In this document: positions 21,985 through 35,634 of the stretch, piece after piece | Layout of the letters: every line of letters begins with the position of its first letter | How positions within the stretch are numbered: the first letter of the stretch is position 1 | NCBI GenBank assembly: GCA_905116865.2 | Contig: CAJHNH020003171.1 | Span: 1 to 64,000, forward strand | Direction: 5' to 3' | DNA: 64,000 nucleotides | DNA from: Candidula unifasciata | Lineage: Eukaryota > Mollusca > Gastropoda > Stylommatophora > Geomitridae | Notes under the pieces: generated by a model | Seen by the model: only the letters and a program-made list of their open reading frames with translations | The model's database searches: none | What the model was told of the DNA's origin: nothing | Made by a program: the position numbers and the translations under genes

Positions 21985-22495
21985 TAATCTCATGCAAAAC
22001 TAAGATTCGATTACTCAGAGCAATATCTTTTAGTACATTTACATATGGCTGAACTTGAAAGAAAGATACAAGAATTAGAAATGCCATGTTTCAGAAAAAT
22101 TCTTGGCATATCATACAGAGACCACATTACAAACGAAGAGGTTCGCCATAAAATTATACAGCACATTGGTTGCTATGAAACTAATTTAACTACAGTGAAA
22201 AGGCAAAAAATGCAATGGTATGGACACGTAATAAGATCTAACGGCCTCTCAAAAACAATACTGCAGGGCTCAGTAGAACGAAAGAGGAGAAGAGGCAGAC
22301 CAAGAAAGACCTGGTTACAGAACCTGACTGACTGGACAGGCCTCAGGCATGCAACCATGAATCCATCGCAACAGACCGCCAAAGGTGGAGAGAGCTGATC
22401 AGACAGTAAACAGAAACTGTTGACCCAACTACACATAGTGTTACAGAATTAATCAAGTAACATAAAGTGTACTGATCGGCACTCATAGAAAGAAG
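21985..22495 (+). pseudogene. LINE, 3' terminal fragment
   Basis: A plus frame at 22045-22398 reads AELERKIQELEMPCFRKILG, SYRDHITNEEVRHKI, then QWYGHVIRSNGLSKTILQGS and a GRPRKTWLQNLTDWTGL stretch, in the order seen at the C-terminus of RTE-like LINE proteins. Just upstream, after a frame break and a loss around the usual YG-x-E-x-W segment, comes KTKIRLLRAISFSTFTYG. The 3' end at 22473-22495 holds the tail motif shared with 16746. Truncated at the 5' side. Confidence 0.82.
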
Positions 22496-22775
22496 AAGAA
22501 AGATAGAAGAACTCACTAGACACCATAAAAACCGAAAGTTATAGTTACCGTGCCGGGAATTGAACTTGTCACCTCCAGACGGCGTATGCGCCTCGCCAAG
22601 GATACAAGTGCACTAAGAACATGGTCAACAGCCCCCCTCTCCCCCCCCCCCCCCCCCCCCCCCCCAAGGTGTCTTATTGGCCATGTCTATTGTACATCTT
22701 GAAATCCACAACTGTGGAATATCGACAGAATTCATGTCAAACTATTGAAATGGCACAATAGGTTACAGACATTTA
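22496..22775. other. Spacer with tRNA-like scrap and poly(C)
   Basis: The minus strand near 22550-22620 contains CAAGTTCAATTCCCGG, a good box B, but only a doubtful box A. A C run of about 25 bases lies at 22641-22665. Confidence 0.4.
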
Positions 22776-22786
22776 TATTAACGAAG

Positions 22787-23008
22787 TTTGCCCGGCTCTC
22801 TAGCGAAGTTGGTTAAACCTGACTTTCGCGGCGGCCGGGTGACGAACTCGTTGTGGTCCGGGTTCACTCCCGGGGGTAGGCAGAAAACCCACATTTCTCC
22901 CAGATTAACGGTACCTATAATGGAATCAATGCCGAAGGGTTGCGATATCCATAGTACCGAGCCAAAGGGTTTACAACTCATGGTTTCTGGATACGTTAAA
23001 AAAAAAAA
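22787..23008 (+). mobile_element. tRNA-derived SINE, family B, full copy
   Basis: The head has CTAGCGAAGTTGGTTAAACC (box A region) and GGGTTCACTCCC (box B). A body of about 130 bases is followed by a short poly(A). Flanking direct repeat TATTAACGAAG at 22776-22786 and 23009-23019 is the target-site duplication. Other copies: 59970-60174 (minus) and 585-690 (partial). Confidence 0.88.
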
Positions 23009-23019
23009 TATTAACGAAG

Positions 23020-23356
23020 CATATGTCAATGTTACAGAATGATGATGATGATTATGAAAAGCAACAATGGCTATCTATATAAATAAAAAAAATGTGTTTG
23101 TTCGTTTCTTAGTAATCCTTAATCTCCTAAAGTTCTCAATGTTTGCTTTTAAATTTGCACAAAACGTTGCATTCGAATAGGCGCATGTTTTTCTTTAAGA
23201 GTGTCGCAAAAAGTATGTCGCAAAAAGTACAAACTATGTGGCTTCAGCGACGATCAAATCGGCATCTTTGTTTTTTTTTAATGATGATCCGATTAATTTT
23301 TCGTCGCTGCTTTCCCGACGCGGTTTTTTTTTTTAAAAGGCGAACTTTCGCTACTT
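23020..23356. other. No recognisable feature
   Basis: AT-rich unique sequence with short poly(T) runs and one local duplicate of GTCGCAAAAAGTA. Confidence 0.5.
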
Positions 23357-24183
23357 GAGAAGTATATTTTATCAGGATGTAAGATATGAGAAGTATATCA
23401 TAGCAAGGTGTACGGTGTGAGAAGCATATGATAGGAAGATTTATAGTATGAGAAGCATATGATAGGAAGATTTATAGTATGAGAAGTATATCATAGCAAG
23501 GTGTACGGTGTGAGAAGCATATGATAGGAAGATTTATAGTATGAGAAGCATATGATAGGAAGATTTATAGTATGAGAAGTATATAATAGCAAGGTGTACG
23601 GTGTGAGAAGCATATGATAGGAAGATTTATAGTTTGAGAAGTATATCATAGCAAGGTGTACGGTGTGAGAAGCATATGATAGGAAGATTTATAGTATGAG
23701 AAGTATATCATAGCAAGGTGTACGGTGTGAGAAGCATATGATAGGAAGATTTATAGTATGAGAAGTATATGATAGGAAGATTTATAGTATGAGAAGTATA
23801 TCATAGCAAGGTGTACGGTGTGAGAAGCATATGATAGGAAGATTTATAGTATGAAAAGTATATCATAGCAAGGTGTACGGTGTGAGAAGCATATGATAGG
23901 AAGATTTATAGTATGAGATATATATCATAGCAAGGTGTACGGGTGTGAGAAGCATATGATAGGAAGATTTATAGTATGAGAAGTATATCATAGCAAGGTG
24001 TACGGTGTGAGAAGCATATGATATGAAGATTTATAGTATGAGAAGTATATCATAGCAAGGTGTACGGTGTGAGAAGCATATGATAGGAAGATTTATAGTA
24101 TGAGAAGTATATCATAGCAAGGTGTACGGTGTGAGAAGCATATGATAGGAAGATTTATAGTATGAGAAGTATATCATAGCAAG
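23357..24183. repeat. 62-bp satellite made of two 31-bp monomers
   Basis: Monomer A is GAGAAGTATATCATAGCAAG plus GTGTACGGTGT; monomer B is GAGAAGCATATGATAGGAAG plus ATTTATAGTAT. They mostly alternate A-B, with a few B-B steps near 23430, 23550 and 23760. A and B share the first ten bases almost exactly and diverge after that, so they come from one ancestor. Confidence 0.96.
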
Positions 24184-24267
24184 ACAAGTATAAAAAGAGC
24201 TGACCAAAGCTCTGTAAAACATAACAGAACACTTCATGACAGTAGCAAAACTTTGACGTGTCAGATA

Positions 24268-24498
24268 ATAATTAGTAGCGTATCCTTTACAGGACGTTGC
24301 AGAACCAACCCCAGCAGCCCCTGGCTGTTGTGTGGTTTCTCTAGGCAAATTTACGTCCAGTAGTTTGCGGTGGACTGGACGGTCGGCTCCCTGATACCAC
24401 TGTCGAAACCAACGCAAGGCGCATGGCCCGCAGCTGGGATCAAACCCGGCACCCCGGCATTACGAAGCGTTCACATCGACTTAGCCACAGAGCCGACT
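24268..24498 (-). mobile_element. tRNA-derived SINE, family A, copy 3
   Basis: The head at the right end has GATCAAACCC where box B lies, slightly worn. Target-site duplication TGTCAGATA at 24259-24267 and 24499-24507. It sits about 85 bases after the 62-bp satellite. Confidence 0.86.
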
Positions 24499-24507
24499 TG
24501 TCAGATA

Positions 24508-25702
24508 CAAGTTTCACAAAAATGTTGAGGGTGTCGCAGTTGTTACCAGACTGCAGGAGCTAAGGTAAAATGCGACATTCAAAACATGACACGTGGGGAG
24601 CGAACCCAGGATAGATATAGCCAGCGAATTCTGCAAGGACATTAACTGAGATGATATCAGAGCGGCGTATATGTGTGTGCGCGCGCGCCTGTGTGTCTCT
24701 GTGTGTGCGTGTTCGTGCGCGCGCGCGCATGCGAGCTGGTATATCTGCTGAGTTATGTGCATGTCAGTGTTCGCGTCTGTGGGAAATAGGGCTATCACTA
24801 CGTTATCAGAAAATGTGATTCAAAACTGTTGACTCTCTGACTGTTGGTAAACAGAGGCGATATTATCGAAAAGAAGAATGGACAGTTGGAGATATCTGTC
24901 TTGCCGACTTGAGAGCAAAGACTGATGATTTTACACTGTTGCCCCACCGAACACTTTAGCAGGAAAGTGTGTAGATTCAGAACTCCACAAACACAGTTTC
25001 AGTGTTTGTTTAAAAAAATTCAGACTTACTCATATTTGATCAAACTTGGTCCTTCAAATTTAACGACATTCACTAAAAGACGCGCCATCGATGGCATTCA
25101 ATCTAACTAAAAGCGTTTCAAATATTTTCCTTTAACATGTTCCGTCTGTCTGTCGGTCTGCCTCCCTCTTTCTCTCCTTCTCTCGCTGTTTCTCTTCTCG
25201 CACAATCTGTCCTCCTTGTTCGTGCTCCCTTTCTCTCGCTTCCTCTCCCTCCTATTACCTTCCTCTCTCGTTCCCTGTGTATCTTTTGCTCTCCGTGTTT
25301 TCTCCATGGAACAGTCTGTGGTGTCAGATCTGACTGTAAAGTTAAGTCTGTTGTGTATCGCCATGCATGAGCCGTTCAGTTTCATGTCAGACAGACACAG
25401 AAAAAGTTCTTGTAAAGATTTATGAAAGTTGAAAGTGAATGACTAAGCTGATATTGTATAACTTTGATTATTACATTACATCATACTCATATGGTCTGTC
25501 GTTTGTACTTTATATCTGCCGATTCACTTCCCTTGCCTTAAGCATTCAACTGCCCCATCTCCCTTTCAGCGATCTTGCATTCGCAAATTTTTCCTCTTTG
25601 CCAAGATAGGTGTTATTTGTGAAGCTATTATTGCTTCTCTTTCATGGGTCATCGTAGATCATAGGTACTGCAAGTTTCAAGCTATTGTAGTGTGTCTGTC
25701 TG

Positions 25703-25739
<37 letters not shown>

Positions 25740-25889
25740 TACTTTTTACATGTGTCCATTGGTTGAACATCTTTCTCTTATTTATTTGTTTGTAAAATGT
25801 ACGATAATTTACGTCTATTGCATGGCTGCGATATTTGAGACTTTCGTCTTCTTAGTGTGCCTTCTTAGACGTTTGTTGCCTATTTTAGA
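24508..25889. other. Unique region with microsatellites
   Basis: A GT/GC alternating tract at 24672-24732 and a poly(T) at 25707-25732. CT-rich sequence at 25140-25290 gives ORFs on both strands that are not convincing. No gene recognised. Confidence 0.4.
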
Positions 25890-26261
25890 CTGCCCGGAAA
25901 AAAAAATGAAAATTTTTTGAAATTGAGAACATTAGAAAAGCCACCTTCAGCGCATCGGGCACATGAAAGTATCTCACAATCCGTGGATGATTATTACAGT
26001 AATGTTATTTTTCGTTTTAAATTTCCCGCTTTCTTTCTTTTAAAATTTATCAAAGACGTGTGAAATCTGTATACTTGATAAGTCTACATAGGTTGGGGGA
26101 GTTTTGCCTATTGCCAGAGTCCAAAGTACGTCACAGAAAGGCGCTAATGTGAAAGAAGGAAAGAAAGAAAGCCTAGACGATGTTCAAGGTAAATCTTGTG
26201 TAGAGTATCAGTTTTGATAGCGAAGCAATAATGGCCCCGAATTCATTGTCTGAGAGTCACG
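25890..26261 (+). repeat. ~370-bp direct duplication, left copy
   Basis: Matches 27070-27436 along its length with moderate divergence. Shared blocks include ATGTTATTTTTCGTTTTAAA, TACATAGGTTGGGGGAG and AGAGTATCAGTTTTGATAGC. Purpose unknown; no ORF of note. Confidence 0.85.
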
Positions 26262-26759
26262 TAACGCGACGTGCGTCTCTGCTCGGTGGCCATACGTTCT
26301 GTCATTATTTTCTAGAGTTTCATACAAGGATGCCAGTCTGTGTCACAGCGTGGAGAACTGGATATTTGTCTCATGGTGAAACAAAGCTACATTTTACGAC
26401 AGTCTGCTGATGTGCTGCGGAACCAGATCCCTGGATGGACCGTGATAAAACCTCGCATGCATTTCTTGTCGAAGGAATCTCATTGTACAAGGTTCATACA
26501 ATGATAACTGAGATCGGAATTATCTGGTAATATTGTCGTGTAAACATTTTGACGAGAACTCGCCAAGTAGTTTGCATCATCAACTGTCGTTTGTGATTAG
26601 ACTCTTGAGAATACAAGCGTATAGTATCGTAGCAGTAAGCGCGTACGCATGTGTCATACCATACATGGTTGTCATGGAATGATCTGGTAAGTCCATGGCA
26701 CTTTGTACGGGATTGTGTACACACATAAAAACACACATATGTCGGGACGATGTTTTACC
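26262..26759. other. No recognisable feature
   Basis: Unique sequence between the duplication and the 43-bp array. Two minus ORFs of 68-80 codons have no known motif. Confidence 0.4.
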
Positions 26760-27060
26760 GTACGCGTGTAACAGAGAAATGGGCATGCCTATGTAAGACT
26801 ACACATACGTGTAACAGAGAAATGTGAATGTCAATGTAAGACTACACATACGTGTAACAGAGAAATGTGCATACCTATGTAAGACTACACATACGTGTAA
26901 CAGAGAAATGTGCATGCCTATGTAAGACTACACATACGTGTAACAGAGAAATGGGCATACCTATGTAAGACTACACATACGTGTAACAGAGAAATGTGCA
27001 TGCCTATGTAAGACTACACATTCGTGTAACAGAAAAAAGTGCATGCCTATGTAAAACTAT
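26760..27060. repeat. 43-bp minisatellite (about 7 units)
   Basis: The unit is ACGTGTAACAGAGAAATGTG, then CATGCCTATGTAAGACTACA and CAT. The last unit is worn and runs into the right copy of the 370-bp duplication. Confidence 0.95.
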
Positions 27061-27069
27061 ACAAACTGT

Positions 27070-27436
27070 AGCCCAAAAAAAAGTAAAACTAGTTGAAATG
27101 GAGAACATCAGAAAAGCCACTTTTAGCGCATCTGGCACCTGAGGATATCTCACTATCCGTGGATAGTTATTACAGTGATGTTATTTTTCGTTTTAAATTT
27201 CCCGCTTTTATTCTTTTTAAATATATCGATGACGTGTCAAATCAGTATACTTGATAAGTTTACATAGGTTGGGGGAGTTGCCCCTGTTGTTGGTGTCCAA
27301 AGTACGTCCCAGAAAGGCGCTAATGTGAAAGAAGGAAAGAAAGAAAGCTTAGACGGTGTTCAAGGTACATCTTGTGTAGAGTATCAGTTTTGATAGCGCA
27401 GCAATAATGGCTCAGAATTTATTGCCTGAGAGTCAC
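27070..27436 (+). repeat. ~370-bp direct duplication, right copy
   Basis: Second copy of 25890-26261, about 1.18 kb downstream, in the same orientation. Similarity stops at the AGAGTCACG motif in both. Confidence 0.85.
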
Positions 27437-29102
<1,666 letters not shown>

Positions 29103-29999
29103 GTTGTTCGTCCATCACAAGTGATGATGACCAGTCCTTTCAGTAAGCGGTGTCTGGATTAGGTTTTGTGAGTGCGCAGAAGCTGATAAGGCCAAATGTA
29201 GCACTGAAAGTTCTTGAACATTTCTCTGGTGATTTGCTTCAGTGACTTTCCTGTCTTGTCTTTTCTGAATTGCTGCTGCCGTTCTTCATCAGCCAGAGCT
29301 CCTCGAGGAGGAGAGGAGCGCCAGGATGAGTGATCACATGCAGCGACTATCCAGGTTTTAGTATCAATACAGAAGTCTTTCAGTGAGGTCTTGAGATTGT
29401 CTTTGAAACTTTTCTTCTATCCACCTCGAGAGGGTTTTCATTTTAGTAGCTTACCGTAGAACATTCATTTTTTTTTTTTTGGGGGGGGGGGGGGGGGGGG
29501 CAGTCAATGGTCAAGCATGCGGACTATATGACCTGCCCAGCGAAGTTGTGATTGTTTAAGAATCGAGTAAATACTGGACAGCCCAGTTCTGTCAGGGATT
29601 TCAGTGTTATGGATCCTGTCTTGCCATTCTATGTTCAGCAACTTTCTGAGGCATACAATGTGAAAGTGGTTCAGCTTCTGGTAAACAGTCCATGTTTCAC
29701 ATGCATAGAGAAGTACAGGAAGTGCGATAGCTTTGTTCACTTTGAGCTTCATCTGCGGCTGATTTCAGCTTTATTCCAGACTATTGTACGAAGTCTACCA
29801 AATGCGCAGCTGGCTGTGGATATCCTTGCACTGATCTCTAGATCGATGTTAGCTTTCTGAGCCAGTTAGCTGCCAAAATATGTCAACTTGTCTACTGTCT
29901 TTTGTGCTTTACCCTTGACCTTGATGTTTTCGGCTAGACTTGTCTCTGGGGCTGGCTGGAAAATTATTTCATTTTTATAGAGATTGGAATAAAGATTTC
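29103..29999 (-). pseudogene. LINE A, C-terminal part of RT protein
   Basis: Minus frames in order from about 29994: NEIIFQPAPETSLAENIKVK, VDKLTYFGS, a shifted NIDLEISARISTASCAFGRL, ALPVLLYACETWTVYQKLNH, CLRKLLNIEWQDRIHNTEIP, then QLRWAGHIVRM at about 29530. After a G run (29480-29500) the tail continues to about 29103. This is the C-terminal half of an APE-type LINE protein. It is the continuation of the minus-strand pieces at 30845-32345, with the RT core missing. Frameshifts and stops make it dead. Confidence 0.82.
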
Positions 30000-30840
30000 G
30001 TGTGTGCGCTCTGTACGTGTTGTGTTTGATGTGTTGTTGGATAGTGTGTTTGTCACAGGGCCGTATAACGAGCCTTAATTCGGTAGGATAGATACAAGGT
30101 TCTTGACAGCAGCGCTTGATAATTGTCGTGAGCAGAATCCGGTAGCTGTCAGCCCTGAGGTATGCGCGCTTATCAGTCAGTAACAAGTCAAAGGAGGAAG
30201 ATGTGCAGACGGTGGACATAAAGGTGCATAGACATTTACAGCTCGCTCTTCGAGCAGAACATATCAAGAAGCCAGCAGGGCCTTCTCCGTGACTACCAGC
30301 AGCATGACGATGGAAGTGATGGCGGTGACACTATCTATTTTGTCTCTAGAATCACAGGACTATTACCGCGTATGCGTGCTGGGTGATTCTTTGAACATGA
30401 TCCGGCGGGTCGAGACAGACTGGTTACACAGAGAGTGGATTGATTCATTGCAAAACTGTTCTGTGTGTGCAGTTACCTTCATATTTGTCCCATGTTATGC
30501 GGGTATTGTTGGTAATGAAAGAACTGATAGACTGGCAGGTGCCGCATTTACTGAAAATACCCGACCCATGGATCACGCAGACATTACCAATGTTCTTAGA
30601 GATATAGGACGTTCCGAGGTTTTTGGAAGCAACGTGTCCACATCGTTGCTAAGAATACGATAATTGTGAGTAAAGATCGGGACAGCCAAGTATGAGAAGC
30701 ACACCGGTAGCACGCGAAGTTTTTTTAACCAGCATATAACTGGCACTATTAAGCGCGCGACGCTGATGAATATGTTAAAGGGAAAATCAGAGCACCTATG
30801 GATGTGTCCTAGTGCTGTGAAGATAATCCAATTCATACTT
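30000..30840 (+). pseudogene. LINE B fragment with RNase H domain
   Basis: The plus frame from 30289 reads TTSSMTMEVMAV, VCVLGDSLNMIRR, then TFIFVPCYAGIVGNERTDRL. Residues E9, D33 and D80 of that frame fit three catalytic acids of LINE RNase H; the first catalytic aspartate is not found upstream. Shifted frames give SEHLWMCPSAVK near 30785, the cysteine-containing end of this LINE type. The family is the same as 56440-58020, which shares FGS-x-VSTSLLRIR. The piece lies in reverse orientation inside LINE A. Upstream of 30220 the match is weak. Confidence 0.78.
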
Positions 30841-30844
30841 CCCT

Positions 30845-31509
30845 GTAATTGCAGACACTCCGATAAGCCTAGCTCTTGTACATAATTATGATGCTTGAGT
30901 CTTCGAAGTCTTGCGGAACCTGTCCCATACGCCAGCAGAGTGTTATTATCTGATGAATGTGTGGGGTTAGAATGTCTTTTCAATTCCTGATGATCTCAAC
31001 AGGAATTCCATCTCTGCTTGGAACTTTCGCCGAATCCAGTTCATCAATAGCATCCTAACTTCTACAGTTGCTGTAAATGTGTGCAGATATTCCAGAGTTG
31101 GTAGCGTCTTCGTGATATAACAGCACCGTTTGTTAGTGTGGTCTCAATTCAATAAGCTCCAGATAAAGTTCCATCGATCCATCTACCTGCTTCCTCTTGT
31201 CAGTGATAATCTTCCCATCTGTAAAAGCTTTTTTTTTTTTTAAATAGGCCGATGGCCTTCCTTATCCTCTCATACCTGCCTCTAATATTACCACTGCTGC
31301 TAGCAGTTTGTATGCTTTCGCATAACCGGATCCAGTAGTCGTTGGCACAATGTCAAGCGACGTTTTGCAAATGACTTCTAGCTTCTCTCAATTGACTGAG
31401 AGTGTGTCTTGTTTTTCCTTCTTTGTTTCTCAAAAGTGTAAACATTTTGATGTCAGTTAAGAGTTGGAGTGTGTGGCTATTTTCTTCAAACCAGACTTTT
31501 GTGTTCTCT
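30845..31509 (-). pseudogene. LINE A, RT N-terminal part
   Basis: Minus frames give VWFEENSHTLQLLTDIK near 31495, then RKQVDRWMELYLEL near 31200, and further on DAIDELDSAKVPSRDGIPVE, the KAPG-x-DGIP region at the start of LINE RT domains. PQDFEDSSIIMYK and CNYR near 30860 follow. The match stops there, before motif A, at the joint with LINE B. Several stops and frame changes. Confidence 0.78.
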
Positions 31510-31522
31510 AATCCCATTGACT

Positions 31523-31808
31523 AGCGGCGTCCGTGGCTAAGGCGTTGCGAGTCCGACTCGTAAGCCAGCATACCGCGATCGAAACCTGCGTGCGCTGCGT
31601 GGATTTTTATCGTGGTATGGGACGTCGCAGGTCGACCCAGCCTAAAATGGGTACCAGGATGGGCTGTCCTGGGAAAGTAAAGACAGCCGGCGTAATGCTG
31701 ACCACATTACCCACAGAGTGCTGATGGTCTGTAAAAATATGGGACGCTCTGCCCATATGCCCGATGCGCCGAAAGGCGTGAAAAGGGAACTTTACTTTTT
31801 TTTTTTTA
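31523..31808 (+). mobile_element. tRNA-derived SINE, family C, inserted in LINE A
   Basis: A tRNA-like head (GTCCGTGGCTAAGGCGTTGC, box A region) is followed by a worn box B (GCGATCGAAACC), a body of about 220 bases and a T-rich end. The direct repeat AATCCCATTGACT at 31510-31522 returns at 31809-31821 with one change, a clear target-site duplication. The minus-strand LINE frame resumes on both sides, so the SINE came after the LINE. Confidence 0.87.
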
Positions 31809-31821
31809 AATCCCATAGACT

Positions 31822-32345
31822 GATGCAGCTGTTTGGTAGACCGTCTCCTTAATTGCATCCCATTTTAAGCTTGCTTTAGCGTTGTCTTGGATATCAGTGA
31901 AAGCATCCTCGAGCTTTTGTTGGAACTCAACACTTTTCAGGGTCTTTAGTTTTAGAAATTTTTAACCTGGGGATATTTTTGTTTTTCTTGAAGTGAAAAT
32001 TCTCTTTGTTTCATCTGAACTCTTGTAGCAACTAGGGAATGATCAGTATCACAGTCAACACTGTGATAGCTGCGAGAAAGTGATACACACTTCAAGTGCT
32101 GCCTCTTTGTGAGAATAAGATCCAGTAGTTGCCAGTGACCAGTTGTTCGAAGTTTCCATGACAACTTATGGGGGTCTTTAGTTTAAAAAAAAAGGAGTTT
32201 ATGCTGCACAGCTTCCCTCTGGTCGGAATTCCAATAGTCTTTGCCCATTTTACATTCACGTGACAAACAATGCATTTTCGAATGCAAAGTGGCTATAATG
32301 TTTGGGTTCAACTCTACGCGGGCATTAAAATCACCAAGCATGTAT
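31822..32345 (-). pseudogene. LINE A, APE endonuclease and linker
   Basis: The minus frame starts at 32341 with MLGDFNARVELNP, the GDFN motif of AP-endonuclease-like LINE nucleases. A second frame (31952-32164) reads HWQLLDLILTKRQHL and CDTDHSLVATRVQ, where aspartate and histidine of the DH motif fit the catalytic pair near the end of the domain. The linker MQLRRRSTKQLHQSM runs to the SINE. The first half of the nuclease is missing; a TG microsatellite lies there instead. Confidence 0.8.
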
Positions 32346-32357
32346 TGATGTATGTAT

Positions 32358-32392
32358 GCGTGCGCGCGCGGGTGTGTGTGTGTGTGTATACG
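32358..32392. repeat. TG/CG-rich microsatellite
   Basis: GCGCGCGCG then (TG)n, at the broken 5' edge of LINE A and about 40 bases before the 42-bp satellite. Confidence 0.85.
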
Positions 32393-32427
32393 TATAAATA
32401 AAAGTGGCCACATATAGTTGTAACTGT

Positions 32428-34193
32428 GTACATTGTCTAGTCCTTACTCTACACCTGCAGGCACGGTGGACACATTGTCTAGTCTTTACTCTAAACCTGT
32501 AGGCACGGTGGACACACTGTCTAGTCCTTATTCCTAGCCTGTAGGCACAGTGGGCACATTGTCTAGTCCTTACTCCAAACCTGAAGGCACGGTGGACACA
32601 TTGTCTAGTCCTTATTTCTAGCCTGTAGGCACAGTGGACACATTGTCTAGTCCTTACTTCTAGCCTGTAGGCACGGTGGACACATTGTCTAGTCTTTACT
32701 TCTAGCCTGTAAGCACGGTAGACAAATTGTCTAGTCCTTACTCCAGACCTGTAGGCACGGTGGGCACATTATCTAGTCCTTACTCCAAGCCTGTGGGCAC
32801 TGTGTACACATTGTCTAGTCCTTACTCCAAACCTGAAGGCACGGTGGACACATTGTCTAGTCCTTACTTCTAGCCTGTAGGCACAGTGGACACATTGTCT
32901 AGTCCTTACTTCTAGCCTGTAGGCACGGTGGACACATTGTCTAGTCTTTACTTCTAGCCAGTAAGCACGGTAGACAAATTGTCTAGTCCTTACTCCAGAC
33001 CTGTAGGAACGGTGGGCACATTATCTAGTCCTTACTCCAAGCCTGTGGGCACTGTGTACACATTGTCTAGTCCTTACTCCAAACCTGTAGGTACTGTCGA
33101 CACATTGTTAAGTCCTTACTGCAGACCTGTAGGCACGGTGGACACATTGTCTAGTCCTTACTCCAGACCTGTAGGCACGGTAAACACATTGTCTAGTCCT
33201 TACTCTTAACCTGTAGGCACGGTGGACACATTGTCTAGTCCTTACTCCAGACCTGTAGACACGGTGGACACATTGTCTAGTCCATACTTCTAGCCTGTAG
33301 GCACGGTAGAAAAATTGTCTAGTCCTTACTCCAAACCTGTAGGCACGGTGGACACATTGTCAAGTCTTTACTCCCATCCTGTAGGCAAGGTGGACACATT
33401 ATCTAGTCCTTACTCCAGACCTGTAAGCACGGTAGAAACATTATCTAGTCCTTACTCCAGACCTGTAGACACGGTGTACACATTATCTAGTCCTTACTCC
33501 AAACTTGTAGACACGGTGGACACATTTTCTAGTCCTTACTCCAGACCTGTAGGCACGGTGTACACATTATCTAGTCCTTACTCCAAACTTGTAGGCACGG
33601 TGGACACATTTTCTAGTCCTTACTCCAAACTTGTAGGCACGGTGGACACATTATCTAGTCCTTACTCCAGACCTGTAGACACGGTGTACACATTATCTAG
33701 TCCTTACTCCAAACTTGTAGGCACGGTGGACACATTTTCTAGTCCTTACTCCAGACCTGTAGGCACGGTGTACACATTATCTAGTCCTTACTCCAAACTT
33801 GTAGGCACGGTGGACACATTTTCTAGTCCTTACTCCAAACTTGTAGACACGGTGTACACATTATCTAGTCCTTACTCCAAACTTGTAGGCACGGTGGACA
33901 CATTTTCTAGTCCTTACTCCAGACCTGTAGGCACGGTGTACACATTATCTAGTCCTTACTCCAAACTTGTAGGCACGGTGTACACATTTTCTAGTCCTTA
34001 CTCCAGACCTGTAGGCACGGTGTACACATTATCTAGTCCTTACTCCAGACTTGTAGGCACGGTGGACACATTATCTAGTCCTTACTCCAAACTTGTAGGC
34101 ACGGTGTACACATTATCTAGTCCTTACTCCAGACCTGTAGGCACGGTGGACACATTATCTAGTCCTTACTCCAGACCTCTAGGCGTTGTTATC
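32428..34193. repeat. 42-bp satellite (about 42 units)
   Basis: The unit is CATTGTCTAGTCCTTACTCC, then AAACCTGTAGGCACGGTGGA and CA. The unit is 14 codons, so frames run on through many units. In the first third, TTCTAG variants stop the main frame; from 33315 to 34226 it is open for 303 codons with the repeat LSSPYSKPVGTVDT. From about 33450 two variants tend to alternate, giving an 84-bp higher-order unit. The late part is more uniform than the early part. I read it as a satellite, not a gene. Confidence 0.95.
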
Positions 34194-34751
<558 letters not shown>

Positions 34752-35630
34752 TACCCACGTACGTACATACACACATAGACTCATTGTCGTTAAAGTTGTT
34801 ATGCACTTGTCAGTGGCAAATCAGATACAGGAAAAGTTAATATTACACTGCACCTACAATATGATATAGTTGCTAAAATAAAGTTGTTGCTGTTGTTATT
34901 ATCTTTAATACTATCACTAATATGTCTTACTATTTAGGCATTTATCTAATTAGTGGTTAAAAAAATACGAGGAATAAAAAAAATTTACAAAAATTAAAAA
35001 TTAATGGACCCTTTTCCATGTCTTTAGGCGTATAGGGCACATAGGGCTACACCTATATTCTGCAGACCAATCTGCACAAGATTGGTGTTGTGGTGAACAT
35101 CACGCCAGCCGATAAATAAATATTTGCTATTGATTGTGACACTGGTTTGTGCCCTGTTAAAGTAATGTTTAAACGACTGTTTAACCGACTTTTTAACCGA
35201 TTGGAAATGACGTTTCCGCTGTGTAAATACTCTCGGACACCTGTTTATTTGTCCTACTTTGATATGTAATAGTAAATAAATGTACAGTCTGTAAGAAAAA
35301 AAAAATAATGTATATAGTTTGAATTATCATGTTTTTTTCTGGCCTGCCTTGTTATCCCAAAAGAAAAGCATGATACAGAATCTACTGGATCAACAAAGTA
35401 ACATTCTGTCTGTCCGCCTGTCGGAATTTCTCAAATAGACCAACTGCTAACTAGGGCTATGGATCTGGTCTGCCCTGATCTGACTGTTTTCAGACTGCAT
35501 ATCCTCGTCATGGCATAAGAAAGGTTAGTTTCCTCTTTAAAAGCACCTCTCGCCCTGAAGTTGTTGGAACGATGTGGAAAGGCAGACCTGGTGATGCGGT
35601 CCATCATTCTCTGAAAACAGAGACAATACT
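34752..35630. other. AT-rich region with a SINE tail scrap
   Basis: At about 35005-35110 the minus strand resembles the 3' part of the SINE at 31523 (the GCCC-x-ATATG-x-CC block). The rest is unassigned. Confidence 0.4.
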
Positions 35631-35634
35631 TCCA

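Noticed and set aside
30000..30290. RT core of LINE A in the missing interval
   Set aside because: No motif A, B or FADD box could be read in any frame on the minus strand there; the interval fits the reversed LINE B piece instead.
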